Source of the DNA: Alphaproteobacteria bacterium
Lineage (GTDB): Bacteria > Pseudomonadota > Alphaproteobacteria > Micavibrionales > Micavibrionaceae
DNA: 64,000 nt
Direction: 5' to 3'
Assembly (NCBI GenBank): GCA_002690045.1
Contig: NZDE01000012.1
Location: forward strand, 372,001-436,000
Shown here: piece by piece, positions 45,951 through 55,159 of the stretch
Position numbering within the stretch: position 1 is the first letter of the stretch
Layout: the number at the start of each line of letters is the position of its first letter
Notes under the pieces: generated by a model
What the model was told of the DNA's origin: nothing
Seen by the model: the letters and a program-made list of their open reading frames with translations, nothing else
The model's database searches: none
Program-made: the position numbers and the translations under genes

Positions 45951-47552
45951 GTGAAAGCGCTCGACACACTCGCGGAACATATCGGCAAAGACAAAGTCAT
46001 TCATGAACATGAATCTCGCGCCCTTTACCCCTGCCCATCGCAAGCCGCGCGCCACATCATCGGCGTTGCAAAACCACATAACATCAAAGATGTGCAAGCG
46101 ATAGTTGCGTGGGCGAATACACACAACATCAAGCTTTACCCATTAAGCACAGGGCGCAATTGGGGTTATGGCGGCGGCAATCCAGTCGAAGAAGACTGCC
46201 TAATTGTCGATATGGGCGATATGGATCAGATCCGCAACTTTGACCCTGACCTTGGCAGCATTACATTACAGCCGGGCGTTACGCAGGGTGACCTATATAA
46301 TTTCCTGACTGATCACAGCTATCCTTTTTTCGCGCCCGTCACGGGGTCTAGCCCACATTGCAGCTTAATTGGCAATGCGTTAGAGCGCGGCTATGGCGTA
46401 ACGCCAATTACCGACCATTTCCAAGGCATTACCGAAGTTAAAGCCGTTTTGGCTGATGGGTCAATTTATCAAGGTCAGCTTGACCAAATGGACGTGGAGT
46501 CGAGCAAGCTCGCCAAATGGGGCGCAGGACCATATGTCGAAGGCTTATTTTCACAAGGTAATTTCGGCATTGTTGTTGAGGCTACCATAAAACTAGAAGC
46601 CAAAACCGACCACAGCATCATGATTATTTTCAAACCAAGTGATGATGCCGAAGATTTTGAACAGGTCGTGCGCATCAGCCGCGAACTTATGCAGACCCAG
46701 AAAAAAGTGGTTTCTGCCATTAAATATTTTAACAAAGCCTATTCTGTCGCGCTGAATATGCCTGTACCGCGTGATGAGCTCGCCGCGCCTGATTTTGATA
46801 TAACCGCATGGTTAAACGACGCTAGCAAAAAACACAGGCTTCCCGAATGGCTTGGCCTTATATTCATCTATGGTAATGATGACTTGGCACATATCGCCGC
46901 GCGTGAATGCAAGAAACGCCTTGCCCCGCATTGTAAGTCGATTGTGATTTTTGACCGCAAGAAGATTAAACTTGCGCGCGCAGCAAACAAGATCCTGCCG
47001 AATATCAAACCGCTACAGATGATAAAGGCTCAAATTGACACGGTCAGCGCCAGTTATGATTTACTGCGCGGCATGCCGCAAAGCCGCTTCCTAAAAGCCG
47101 CCTATTGGCGCGCCGGAGAGTTGCCCGACAATCAAGATGATTACCACCCAGGGCGCGATGGCTGCGGATTAATTTGGTATGCGCCGATGCTCCCCATGAC
47201 CGGCAAAGACCTTTTAAAATTTGAACAGATCACCAAAGACGTTTGCGCGCGCCATGGTATTTTTCCTGTGGTGTCGATGACCACAATATCCGAACAATGC
47301 ATTACGGCGCTTGTGCCGATTATGTTTGACCCTGCAACAGAATCTGAACAAGCCTTTGCCTGTCATAAAGATTTATTTGAAAGCTGTCAGGCGGCGGGTT
47401 CCCTGCCATATCGTGCGCATATTGACTCTATGGCATGGTATGGGGCAGATAATCAAACAACCCATTTCCAAAGCGCATTACAAAAAGCAAAACAACATAT
47501 TGACGCGGATGGGCTAATGTCCCCCGGACGCTATCAACGCAGAAAGGCATAA
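45951..47552 (+). CDS. FAD-binding oxidoreductase (VAO/PCMH-type), paralogue A
   Basis: About 533 residues of the vanillyl-alcohol oxidase/p-cresol methylhydroxylase flavoprotein family. The N-terminal FAD domain has PLSTGRNWGYGGGNPVE near 63 and LQPGVTQGDLYNFL; next comes SSPHCSLIGNALERGYG. The C-terminal substrate domain has CGLIWYAPMLPMTGKD and ends with MSPGRYQ. The start is set at the GTG at 45951, with AGGA 5 nt upstream. Substrate and electron acceptor are unknown; phenolic alcohols are typical for the family. The next gene is a close relative beginning 3 bp later. Confidence 0.85.
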   Translation: MKALDTLAEHIGKDKVIHEHESRALYPCPSQAARHIIGVAKPHNIKDVQAIVAWANTHNIKLYPLSTGRNWGYGGGNPVEEDCLIVDMGDMDQIRNFDPDLGSITLQPGVTQGDLYNFLTDHSYPFFAPVTGSSPHCSLIGNALERGYGVTPITDHFQGITEVKAVLADGSIYQGQLDQMDVESSKLAKWGAGPYVEGLFSQGNFGIVVEATIKLEAKTDHSIMIIFKPSDDAEDFEQVVRISRELMQTQKKVVSAIKYFNKAYSVALNMPVPRDELAAPDFDITAWLNDASKKHRLPEWLGLIFIYGNDDLAHIAARECKKRLAPHCKSIVIFDRKKIKLARAANKILPNIKPLQMIKAQIDTVSASYDLLRGMPQSRFLKAAYWRAGELPDNQDDYHPGRDGCGLIWYAPMLPMTGKDLLKFEQITKDVCARHGIFPVVSMTTISEQCITALVPIMFDPATESEQAFACHKDLFESCQAAGSLPYRAHIDSMAWYGADNQTTHFQSALQKAKQHIDADGLMSPGRYQRRKA

Positions 47553-47555
47553 GCT

Positions 47556-49193
47556 ATGTACGAAGACCTTAATGATGCACAAAATAATGTCGTTGAATTA
47601 TTTACGCGCGAACTCGCTCTTGCGCTAACCAAATGGCAAGACGCATTAGGCAAAGATGCCGTGTTAAGTAGCGAGACCGACATCGCCCGCTATCAGAACT
47701 GCTGCTCACAAAGCCGCCGCCATATTCATGCAATTTTACTGCCTGAAAATGAAGGGCAAATCCAAGACATTCTTCTTATCGCTGCCACGCATAAGGTGCC
47801 TGTCTATCCGGTTAGCACGGGGCGCAACTGGGGCTTTGGCGGGGCGAACCCTGCCGTTGATAACTGCGTGATTATCGACCTGCATAAAATGAACCGTATC
47901 ATCGATTTTGACGCTGATTTGGGCATTGTTACGGTTGAACCAGGCGTCACCCAAGGCCAGTTAGAAGAGTTTTTGAGCGCGAACAACTACCCATTCATGT
48001 ACTCCGCAATTGCATCAAGCACACATTGTTCGGTTATGGGCAACGCGCTTGACCGCGGACACGGTATGATGCCACATACGGATCGCTTCTCATCACTTAT
48101 GTCGCTCCGCGCAATCTTACCTGACGGCAGCGTATATCAACCGCTATTGGATGATGCGGGCGGAAAGGCCGTTAGCCGCGCCTATAAATGGGGTGTTGGC
48201 CCTTATATAGACGGGCTGTTCTCGCAAGGCTCATTCGGCGTGGTGACGGAAGCAAGCTTCGCCCTTGCCCGCCGCCCTGAACATGTGACGTTATTTTATT
48301 TCCGCCCACGTGATGGCGTTAACATGACTGAATTTACCGATAAGTTGCGTGAAGTGAAACAGCGCCTTGGCGGCGTTGTCAACACAATTGACTTTGGCAA
48401 CCGCATGAGTGCCGAACAAGGCAAACGCGATAGTGATAATGTATTAAGCCCCGAAGATCTATGGCAACGTATGGATGACGTAAGCCTTTGGACGGCTTAT
48501 GGCTCAATCCACGCCAGCAGTGAAATGAATAAAGCCGCCATCAAAGCCATGCAGCGCATATTAAAACCTGTGGCGCATGATTTCGTTTTTGTGAACGGTG
48601 ATTTGATTAAAAAGGTCGAAAATAAGCCCAAGAAGTTCAAAAACACAGCAATGCGCCGCTTCGTTGCACAAAACATTGGCTTAATCAAAGAAATGTACGC
48701 CTATATGCACGGAAAACCGCAAATGAAGGCGTTAAATTACACATATCACCACCAAAATATGCCAGAAAAAGATGATAAAGCCCTTGATGGCGACATTAAA
48801 CAAGCCGGTTTAATTTGGTATTGGCCAATTATTCCACTGCGCGGGAAAGACGTGCATTTATTCCTGCAAATGTTTAAACAAATATCAGCTAAGCATAAAA
48901 TATATCCGACATGGAATCTGTGCGTGGAAAGCGAAACATGGATTTCTGCAGGTATTCATATTTTCTTTGACCCTGCCACAGAAAAAGAAGCAGCGGATAA
49001 ATATCACAAAGAATTATTTGAAGAAGGCAAGCGTTTGGGTTATCTTCCCCACCGTGCCCATATCGATACGATGGGCTGGTATACAGAAACAGAGGGCAGC
49101 CACTTCTTTGACATGGTCAAGAAACTGAAAAAGGGCCTCGACCCAAATAACATTATGGCACCGGGCCGTTATGGTCCTGCTGGTAAATTATAA
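47556..49193 (+). CDS. FAD-binding oxidoreductase (VAO/PCMH-type), paralogue B
   Basis: 545 residues, clearly homologous to the gene before it along its full length: PVSTGRNWGFGGANPAV, VEPGVTQGQLEEFL, STHCSVMGNALDRGHG, GLIWYWPIIPLRGKD and MAPGRYG. It differs by a longer N-terminus and in many surface residues. The two are likely co-transcribed (3-bp gap) and may form a heteromer or act on related substrates. No cytochrome c subunit (as in p-cresol methylhydroxylase) is adjacent, so oxygen or another carrier may take the electrons. Neither shows a signal peptide. Confidence 0.85.
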   Translation: MYEDLNDAQNNVVELFTRELALALTKWQDALGKDAVLSSETDIARYQNCCSQSRRHIHAILLPENEGQIQDILLIAATHKVPVYPVSTGRNWGFGGANPAVDNCVIIDLHKMNRIIDFDADLGIVTVEPGVTQGQLEEFLSANNYPFMYSAIASSTHCSVMGNALDRGHGMMPHTDRFSSLMSLRAILPDGSVYQPLLDDAGGKAVSRAYKWGVGPYIDGLFSQGSFGVVTEASFALARRPEHVTLFYFRPRDGVNMTEFTDKLREVKQRLGGVVNTIDFGNRMSAEQGKRDSDNVLSPEDLWQRMDDVSLWTAYGSIHASSEMNKAAIKAMQRILKPVAHDFVFVNGDLIKKVENKPKKFKNTAMRRFVAQNIGLIKEMYAYMHGKPQMKALNYTYHHQNMPEKDDKALDGDIKQAGLIWYWPIIPLRGKDVHLFLQMFKQISAKHKIYPTWNLCVESETWISAGIHIFFDPATEKEAADKYHKELFEEGKRLGYLPHRAHIDTMGWYTETEGSHFFDMVKKLKKGLDPNNIMAPGRYGPAGKL

Positions 49194-49213
49194 TGAACTA
49201 GAAAGACGGTAAA

Positions 49214-49468
49214 ATGAGCAATAATATGTTTGAAACAATGAAAGAATCTGGCCACGCGGACAAACAGTTAAGCGCAGAGTTTAACAATACAGCGGAACAT
49301 TCAACATGGACAAGGATGCGCCAAGCTTGGGCAGAATCTTCACGTAAAGAAAAAGCCGTTATAATTGGCATAGCAGCGACGTTCCCTGTGTCAGTTCCAG
49401 TCATTGCAGGTGCAACTTACTGGCTGCTTAAACGTGGCATTCCTTGCGGCGCCAGCGGCGGTTATTAA
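49214..49468 (+). CDS. Small single-TM hypothetical protein
   Basis: 84 residues. A hydrophilic N-terminal half with charged residues (MKESGHADKQLSAEF), a basic segment (RKEKA) and one membrane segment (about 49-70), with a Cys and Gly-rich end (CGASGGY). It begins 20 bp after the second flavoprotein on the same strand and may be in the same transcript. It converges with the histidine kinase gene. No family is recognised. Confidence 0.5.
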   Translation: MSNNMFETMKESGHADKQLSAEFNNTAEHSTWTRMRQAWAESSRKEKAVIIGIAATFPVSVPVIAGATYWLLKRGIPCGASGGY

Positions 49469-49475
49469 GCAAACG

Positions 49476-52400
49476 CTACGCTTTACCATCTGGTAAAATC
49501 AGCCTGAAGATTGAGCCTTGTTTTTGTGGGATATATATAATATCGCCGCCAAGCATCTCTGCGCTTTTCTTAATCATATATAGCCCCAAACCTGACCCAT
49601 ATGATGCTTTGGGGTGAAAACGTTTAAACATTTGGAAAATTTGGTCGCGATTACCCTCTGGGATACCCAGACCATTATCTTCGAAGTCTATATATATATT
49701 ATCGCCGTAACGGTAACTATGAACGGATATATATGATGTCTCTCTAGACGAATCTGTATATTTATAAGCGTTTGACAACAAATTACTGACAACAAGCTTT
49801 AACCTGTTTTTTAATATACCACTTAAATAGCGTATCTCTAAATTCTCACGGAAGTCTACAGATGAGAAACCATCCATACCTTTTAATTTAGCCAATGTCG
49901 TTGCCACCATTTCTGACAAATCAACTTCTTCATAACTTTCTTTTTCATTTTTTGTTTTAGCTAAACTCAATATATCTTCAATCAAATCCTGCAATCTACT
50001 CAGACCATTCACTATCATATGCAAACATTCTTCCGCCTTCTCAGCGTTGTTATCAGCAATATGTTTTTCCAACATTCTAGACAGCGCCAATGACGACACG
50101 ACCGGTGACCGTAAGTCATGTGATGTTCTATATGCGAATTCCTCGAGCTCTTCATTCGCCTCCTGTAATGCATGTTCACTTTGCTGTAACAATATATTGC
50201 GTCGATATGAAATAATCACTGTATATACAGAGATACCGATTAAAATTGACAATAAAGCGCCGCCTAGCAAACTAAAGTAAGAATAGCTTGATTTATGTTT
50301 ATCAAAATATACTGGCTTGGCGCGCGCCATAAACGTCCAATCACGGTCAAAAATTTTGAATTCTGTTTTATATGTGAAGGCGCTATCAGACATCTCCATC
50401 GTCTCAATATTGCTATAAACATCCTTTTTTTGATCGGTGATTCTTATATCAAAAGATTCACGCAAATGATGCGGCATAATATTCGTTAAGAAGGCCTGCA
50501 AGTCATATATACCAACAATAAACCCATCAAAGGTTTCATTAACCATTAACGGCACATAAGCAATTAAACCACGATACCCCTGTACCAAATCAATTGGCGG
50601 TGTCAGTGTTGGTTGGTCGCGCTCCGCAGCCCCTTCCAAAGCCTTCTGACGCTCTTCATTAAACACTATATTCAAACCCACAGCCTTTTCATTTCCAGCT
50701 AAAGGCTCAACCCATTTTATATGATAACTTTTATCGGCCCATTCTACAGTCGTTAATGCGGTATAATCATCTATTAAGCTTTGTGCATCAATTTCCCACT
50801 CTTTAAAAGGCGTACCGCCACGCGCCACCCAACGCGCTGCCATTCTTTCTAGCGCCATAACCGCTGTCGTAACATTTTCAATTATATTGGATGTTGTATT
50901 CGCCATTTCTTCTTGGGCAATTTGATTAATTAGGCGCGATTCCTGTTTATTATATTCGACCCAAACCGCAAAAGAGAAAACAAAGCTAATACCTGCTATG
51001 ACCAAAGATACAACAGCTGCTTTTGTCACCGTTCCGCCTTCTTTACGTATCTCTTTCCCCATACGCTCAGTGTTTGCTGACAGGATAATCACAAACCCGC
51101 CCAGAACTGCAGAACACATTAAACCACCGACCAAAACAATCCATAAATACCAATTTTGCCCCTGCCCTGCGGCTTGATTTCGCTCAACAAGCGTTAACAC
51201 CCATTTTTGGCCAGCCATATCAATTTCTACTCTAAACTGCGCTGCAGTGTCGCTTATTTTTATTGGCGTTACTGGCTCCTTATAATCTGGCGTTCTGGAA
51301 TCATATAACAACTCTTTATCCTGCCCCTCCAAAACATTATGTAAAATCATATCCATATTATCTTGCCATGCCTTATGCGCAATATTTGTCAACATTGACG
51401 GCATAGTAAACACACCTGACGTATATCCAATATGATGTTTACGGCGCGCGGCAACAGATCCGGTATCGCGTCCATGCGCATAAACAGGATTATATATCAC
51501 CAAACCATATGTACCCTCATCTTGAACAAGAGAGATGCGCCTAGTAGCCATAGCTTGCCCCATGTCACGGGCCTTATCAAGAATAGCGCGCCGCAGGTCA
51601 GATGTCAGGATATCTGGCCCATACACATCAAAACCATGCGCCGCTTCATTACCGGCCAATGGGTATAAATATGTGATTGGGAAATAAACGTCACGCGCAT
51701 CCGCCGGTTCAATTATCCCTGCGTCTATACGGTCTTTAATAACAAAATCAGGAAAGCCTTGCGCGCGAATATTGCGTTCATATTCATCACGATTCTTTTG
51801 ATAAACCTTTTTTCCCCACTGGATGGAGCGTATCCCTGGGTAATCCCAGATAAATTCAGCTGCAAAAAACTCAAACTCTTTACTTGTTACCTCTTCAGAC
51901 GAATTTATAAATTGCTGCGCAGCGGTTAAAACGCTCTTGTAAACCTCTATTTCTTTTTCAAGCTCAACAGCGATAATTCCAGCCTTCTTCTCGAATGTAT
52001 TCTGGTGCAAAGCTTTTTGTGTGTTTTTGGATGTCGTAAACGCAAAAATAGCTACGGCTGTAAACAGCATAACCGGCACCACCACTAATATTTTACGCAA
52101 GGCTGAAACATAGCGATTCGCCAACACAACAAACATTGGCGCAAACAGCAGAACGCCAATTACATCACCGCCCCACCAAACACACATATTCATGACAAGT
52201 TCACTCGATGACAAAACACCACTCACATAGAGCATAAATGGGCCAATCACTGCATTCACCACACAGGCAATTGCACCGCCATAGATCATAAGCTTGCCCA
52301 CACTGGCGATATTCGATAATTGCATCGAAATACCTGATGCATGTTTAACTAAAAACGTACCGAAGACAGCCTGCAGCGCAGCGCCGAGTGCGATACATGC

Positions 52401-52664
52401 CGCCACTAATAAAGCCTTCGCATCAAACCCAGCAGACAATGTATCTGCCGCGACATAAATATTTGCCGCCATAGACCCTAGAAAAACGCCGGGTAGCACC
52501 CTGTAACCGAAGACAAGCCCACCTGCCAGCGCAAGACCTGCTGCCGGCCAAACAGGCGCTGCAAAACCCGGCGGAATGGCTAATAACAAGGCCAAACGCG
52601 CCATTATAAAATAAGTGACTGCCAATATAATGATTTGGCTTAAAGTTATGATTGTTTTTTTCAC
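49476..52664 (-). CDS. Hybrid-topology sensor histidine kinase: MASE1, two CHASE domains, HisKA, HATPase
   Basis: A 1062-residue membrane sensor kinase. Residues 1-215 form a MASE1-like multi-helix membrane domain (PPGFAAPVWPAAGLALAGGL). A first CHASE-type extracytoplasmic domain follows (about 225-480; FIWDYPGIRSIQWGKKV, DVYFPITYLYPLAGNEAA). Two more membrane helices come next, then a second CHASE-like domain (about 575-800; LTTVEWADKSYHIKWVEPLAGNEKAVG), another helix, a HisKA domain with His near 851 (TSHDLRSPV) and a HATPase domain (NLLSNAYKY, DNGLGIPEG, GSGLGLYMIKK). No receiver domain is fused and no response regulator is adjacent. The ligand is unknown; CHASE domains bind small molecules outside the cell. 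Confidence 0.9.
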   Translation of the reverse strand: MKKTIITLSQIIILAVTYFIMARLALLLAIPPGFAAPVWPAAGLALAGGLVFGYRVLPGVFLGSMAANIYVAADTLSAGFDAKALLVAACIALGAALQAVFGTFLVKHASGISMQLSNIASVGKLMIYGGAIACVVNAVIGPFMLYVSGVLSSSELVMNMCVWWGGDVIGVLLFAPMFVVLANRYVSALRKILVVVPVMLFTAVAIFAFTTSKNTQKALHQNTFEKKAGIIAVELEKEIEVYKSVLTAAQQFINSSEEVTSKEFEFFAAEFIWDYPGIRSIQWGKKVYQKNRDEYERNIRAQGFPDFVIKDRIDAGIIEPADARDVYFPITYLYPLAGNEAAHGFDVYGPDILTSDLRRAILDKARDMGQAMATRRISLVQDEGTYGLVIYNPVYAHGRDTGSVAARRKHHIGYTSGVFTMPSMLTNIAHKAWQDNMDMILHNVLEGQDKELLYDSRTPDYKEPVTPIKISDTAAQFRVEIDMAGQKWVLTLVERNQAAGQGQNWYLWIVLVGGLMCSAVLGGFVIILSANTERMGKEIRKEGGTVTKAAVVSLVIAGISFVFSFAVWVEYNKQESRLINQIAQEEMANTTSNIIENVTTAVMALERMAARWVARGGTPFKEWEIDAQSLIDDYTALTTVEWADKSYHIKWVEPLAGNEKAVGLNIVFNEERQKALEGAAERDQPTLTPPIDLVQGYRGLIAYVPLMVNETFDGFIVGIYDLQAFLTNIMPHHLRESFDIRITDQKKDVYSNIETMEMSDSAFTYKTEFKIFDRDWTFMARAKPVYFDKHKSSYSYFSLLGGALLSILIGISVYTVIISYRRNILLQQSEHALQEANEELEEFAYRTSHDLRSPVVSSLALSRMLEKHIADNNAEKAEECLHMIVNGLSRLQDLIEDILSLAKTKNEKESYEEVDLSEMVATTLAKLKGMDGFSSVDFRENLEIRYLSGILKNRLKLVVSNLLSNAYKYTDSSRETSYISVHSYRYGDNIYIDFEDNGLGIPEGNRDQIFQMFKRFHPKASYGSGLGLYMIKKSAEMLGGDIIYIPQKQGSIFRLILPDGKA

Positions 52665-52834
52665 GCTGGAACTCTAATAAACTAAAATAATAACTATAGT
52701 ATACGTGAAAAAGTGTTAAAAATCTCACACTATCTGGAACATCACTCCGCTGTAGCCGTTTTGAGATATAAACTAATTAAATTTTTCAACGAGTGCTGCT
52801 GATAATCATGATCTGCAAAAAGGCTGAAGTGACT

Positions 52835-53605
52835 TTAGAAACGCCAAACAGCCAAGCCCTGCGCAACGCTTTCATCTTTATTGGTGCCTTGCTTGTTGTT
52901 CCAATATTGATATTCAATGCCGACATAGAGCTGATCTTGCGTATCAAAAAGTGCGTGACCAAGGTCCCATCTAAATTGTGGCTGCGCTAGGACATGTCCA
53001 TTAATCTTCGCCCCACCAGCTTGTTCGTAATTGCGCTCCCCAATATATTCAACATGACCTGAGATACTAAATTTTTGTTGGCCAACATCAATTGGGTACG
53101 CCCAGTTGACATCAAACATAAAACTATCACCTTGCGCGACATCGCTATCATCAATATAGGCGGTTATATCAGTATTCAAATAAGCAAAACCCGGCACATC
53201 CCACGAAAAACGTACCCCTGGGAGATATTTACGAATATTGGCATCACCCGCCACGTTTAACCCCGCAATCAAACCGACATCTTTTATTGGGCCAAAAGAT
53301 AAATCCGCGCCTGTAATTTTGCCGAGACTGAAATTTGAATACCATTCCCCATAATAGTCCGTGTCATTATAATTATCCTCTTTGCCGTCATCGATCATAT
53401 CTATAAAGAAGAAATTATTGCCATAGCGCCAAGAACTGGCATGTTGAAATGTTAAAATATGTGTCGTAGTTCTTGTATCTGTAAACGGATTTTTTAATTC
53501 GCCGATCTGATAGTGCACTTCATTAACGCTCCAATCCGCCGCTTCAGCGGGGATAGCGCCGCACATTAACGCCGCGACAATAGCCGTATATTTTATAACC
53601 TTCAT
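52835..53605 (-). CDS. Tsx/OmpK-like outer membrane protein
   Basis: About 256 residues. A signal peptide (KVIKYTAIVAALMCGAIPAEA) is followed by a beta-barrel pattern: HILTFQHASSWRYGNNFFFIDM, LPGVRFSWDVPGFAYLNTDITAYID, FSISGHVEYIGERN, QPQFRWDLGHALF and a final strand VGIEYQYWNNKQG ending in VWRF, with the aromatic C-terminal residue expected for outer membrane assembly. It matches the nucleoside-specific porin family (Tsx, OmpK). The ATG at 53605 has AAGGA upstream. It probably lets small nucleosides or similar molecules across the outer membrane. Confidence 0.8.
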   Translation of the reverse strand: MKVIKYTAIVAALMCGAIPAEAADWSVNEVHYQIGELKNPFTDTRTTTHILTFQHASSWRYGNNFFFIDMIDDGKEDNYNDTDYYGEWYSNFSLGKITGADLSFGPIKDVGLIAGLNVAGDANIRKYLPGVRFSWDVPGFAYLNTDITAYIDDSDVAQGDSFMFDVNWAYPIDVGQQKFSISGHVEYIGERNYEQAGGAKINGHVLAQPQFRWDLGHALFDTQDQLYVGIEYQYWNNKQGTNKDESVAQGLAVWRF

Positions 53606-53685
53606 TGATATGTCCTTAAGAAATTGAATCTGCAAATAAGCTCAAGTGTATAATAAAGCCTGCTACACAGCAATATAACGCTTAT

Positions 53686-53970
53686 TCATCCGCGAGAAAA
53701 AAACCAAAGGGCACATTCAATATTCTGATGTGGTCCATTGTCATCGTGATTATCAAATGGGGCATCCGTACCAAGCGCATCAGCTTTCACCCATTTAAAA
53801 CCATCAGATGTACAAATTAAAATGCGTGAATCTACCCCGCGCGATGATGTTGCCGCGGCGGCTTGCGCCACCGAATAGACAGCAAAAAACGGAATAAACG
53901 CATTGGCGCAAAAGGCCAATAACGTTAACAAAGACAACAATTTCATCCGAAACATCGCTTTCATAAGCAT
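53686..53970 (-). CDS. Small secreted protein, DUF2946-like
   Basis: 94 residues. An N-terminal signal peptide (hydrophobic stretch about 11-36) precedes a short mature region with RILICTSDGFKWV, which resembles the I-C-T/A-x-x-G motif of DUF2946 family proteins, and a His/Asp stretch (DNHDDNGPHQNIECAL). DUF2946 proteins often lie near metal efflux genes. The Cys-x-x-Cys end common in that family is replaced here by a single Cys. The start among the four in-frame Met codons (53970-53946) is uncertain. Function unknown; metal binding would be a guess. Confidence 0.5.
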   Translation of the reverse strand: MLMKAMFRMKLLSLLTLLAFCANAFIPFFAVYSVAQAAAATSSRGVDSRILICTSDGFKWVKADALGTDAPFDNHDDNGPHQNIECALWFFSRG

Positions 53971-54226
53971 AGCTATAAGCTAATTTCCATTTCGGTGCAA
54001 TATGATAGCGCAATGTTATCGACTGTTTGTATCCCGTCAGCGCCTATTAGACAAAATGTAGTTAAATGCAAATAATCGTAGTCATGCTATCTCAATTGGT
54101 CATGCTATGGGGCTTATTGACATTAATAGCTTAATGAACAAACCTCTCTAGAATATGCACCCACTGCAATACAGAAGCATTATACCTTAAATCAAGCTGA
54201 GGTTGAGAGCCTTATCGTTTACGAAA

Positions 54227-55141
54227 TTAAAAATTCTTATACCAATGACTTAGGTCTCGCTTTGTAATAGTTTCTATCACCTTAATGTCTTCTGTAAAGT
54301 GGTCCTTTAGATTTTGTTGAAAACAAGGATCGATTTTCTCACGTTTAATTTCTTTCTGGTTAGCTTTAACCATTCTATCATACAGGTCAGCTAAACCTAC
54401 TTTGTTTAATGCTGGTTTTACAACATGCCATATTATTTTCAAGAACTTGGGGGGGTGCTTTAAAAAAGAGGCAAGCGCTTTCGAGCGATATGTTCCACGA
54501 GCATTATATCTTGCAAACTCTTCTCGTCCATCATCAGGCACACCTAAAAATGCGAGTAAGTCTGTATACAAAGCTCTAGGGTTTTGTTTTAAATCATCAT
54601 AGAATATTATATGTAGCTGATTTTCTGGCACTATTTGTTTTATAGAGTCTAGCCTCTTACCCAGCATGCCCATGTCCTGATAATCTAATAACCATGAATT
54701 ATTTTGGATGACTGGCAAGTAACCTTCAAGATTCCTCTTTTTACTGTCTTGAAATGCCCTCTTTAAAACAGGGTCTTGTTCATAAAGTGTTTTTATAAAT
54801 TGTTGATGTAAAGAAGGTATCAGTTCTATAGGGTTTCGAAGAAAGACGATTATTTTTGCTTGCGGGTTATGTTCTAATATATTTTTAATGGCCTGATCAG
54901 AATAAAAATAAAAAACAGACGATTCCCCAATAGTTTGTGCACTTTGCGCATCTTGAAAATCATTAAAATAATTATCAGGGTTTTGGTAGTGTTGATACAG
55001 GTCAGGGTGATCTGTTAGAAAATGATGCATTTCTTTGGTACCCATAAAAATACGCTCATGAGCAGATAAATATTGATCTACAGCTGTTGTACCACATTTG
55101 GGGGCACCTATGATAAAGAAATCTATTTTCATTTGTTCCAT
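54227..55141 (-). CDS. Sulfotransferase family protein
   Basis: A 304-residue PAPS-dependent sulfotransferase-like protein. The 5'-phosphosulfate loop FFIIGAPKCGTTAVDQYL lies near residue 8 and the 3'-phosphate-binding segment IIVFLRNPIEL near 97, both family signatures. The catalytic base cannot be assigned. It likely adds sulfate to a carbohydrate or lipid of the envelope. No signal peptide. It lies 18 bp after the flippase gene on the same strand, so a small polysaccharide-modification operon is likely. AT-rich compared with neighbouring genes, by eye. Confidence 0.82.
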   Translation of the reverse strand: MEQMKIDFFIIGAPKCGTTAVDQYLSAHERIFMGTKEMHHFLTDHPDLYQHYQNPDNYFNDFQDAQSAQTIGESSVFYFYSDQAIKNILEHNPQAKIIVFLRNPIELIPSLHQQFIKTLYEQDPVLKRAFQDSKKRNLEGYLPVIQNNSWLLDYQDMGMLGKRLDSIKQIVPENQLHIIFYDDLKQNPRALYTDLLAFLGVPDDGREEFARYNARGTYRSKALASFLKHPPKFLKIIWHVVKPALNKVGLADLYDRMVKANQKEIKREKIDPCFQQNLKDHFTEDIKVIETITKRDLSHWYKNF

Positions 55142-55159
55142 GGAGGCATACAGACTGCG

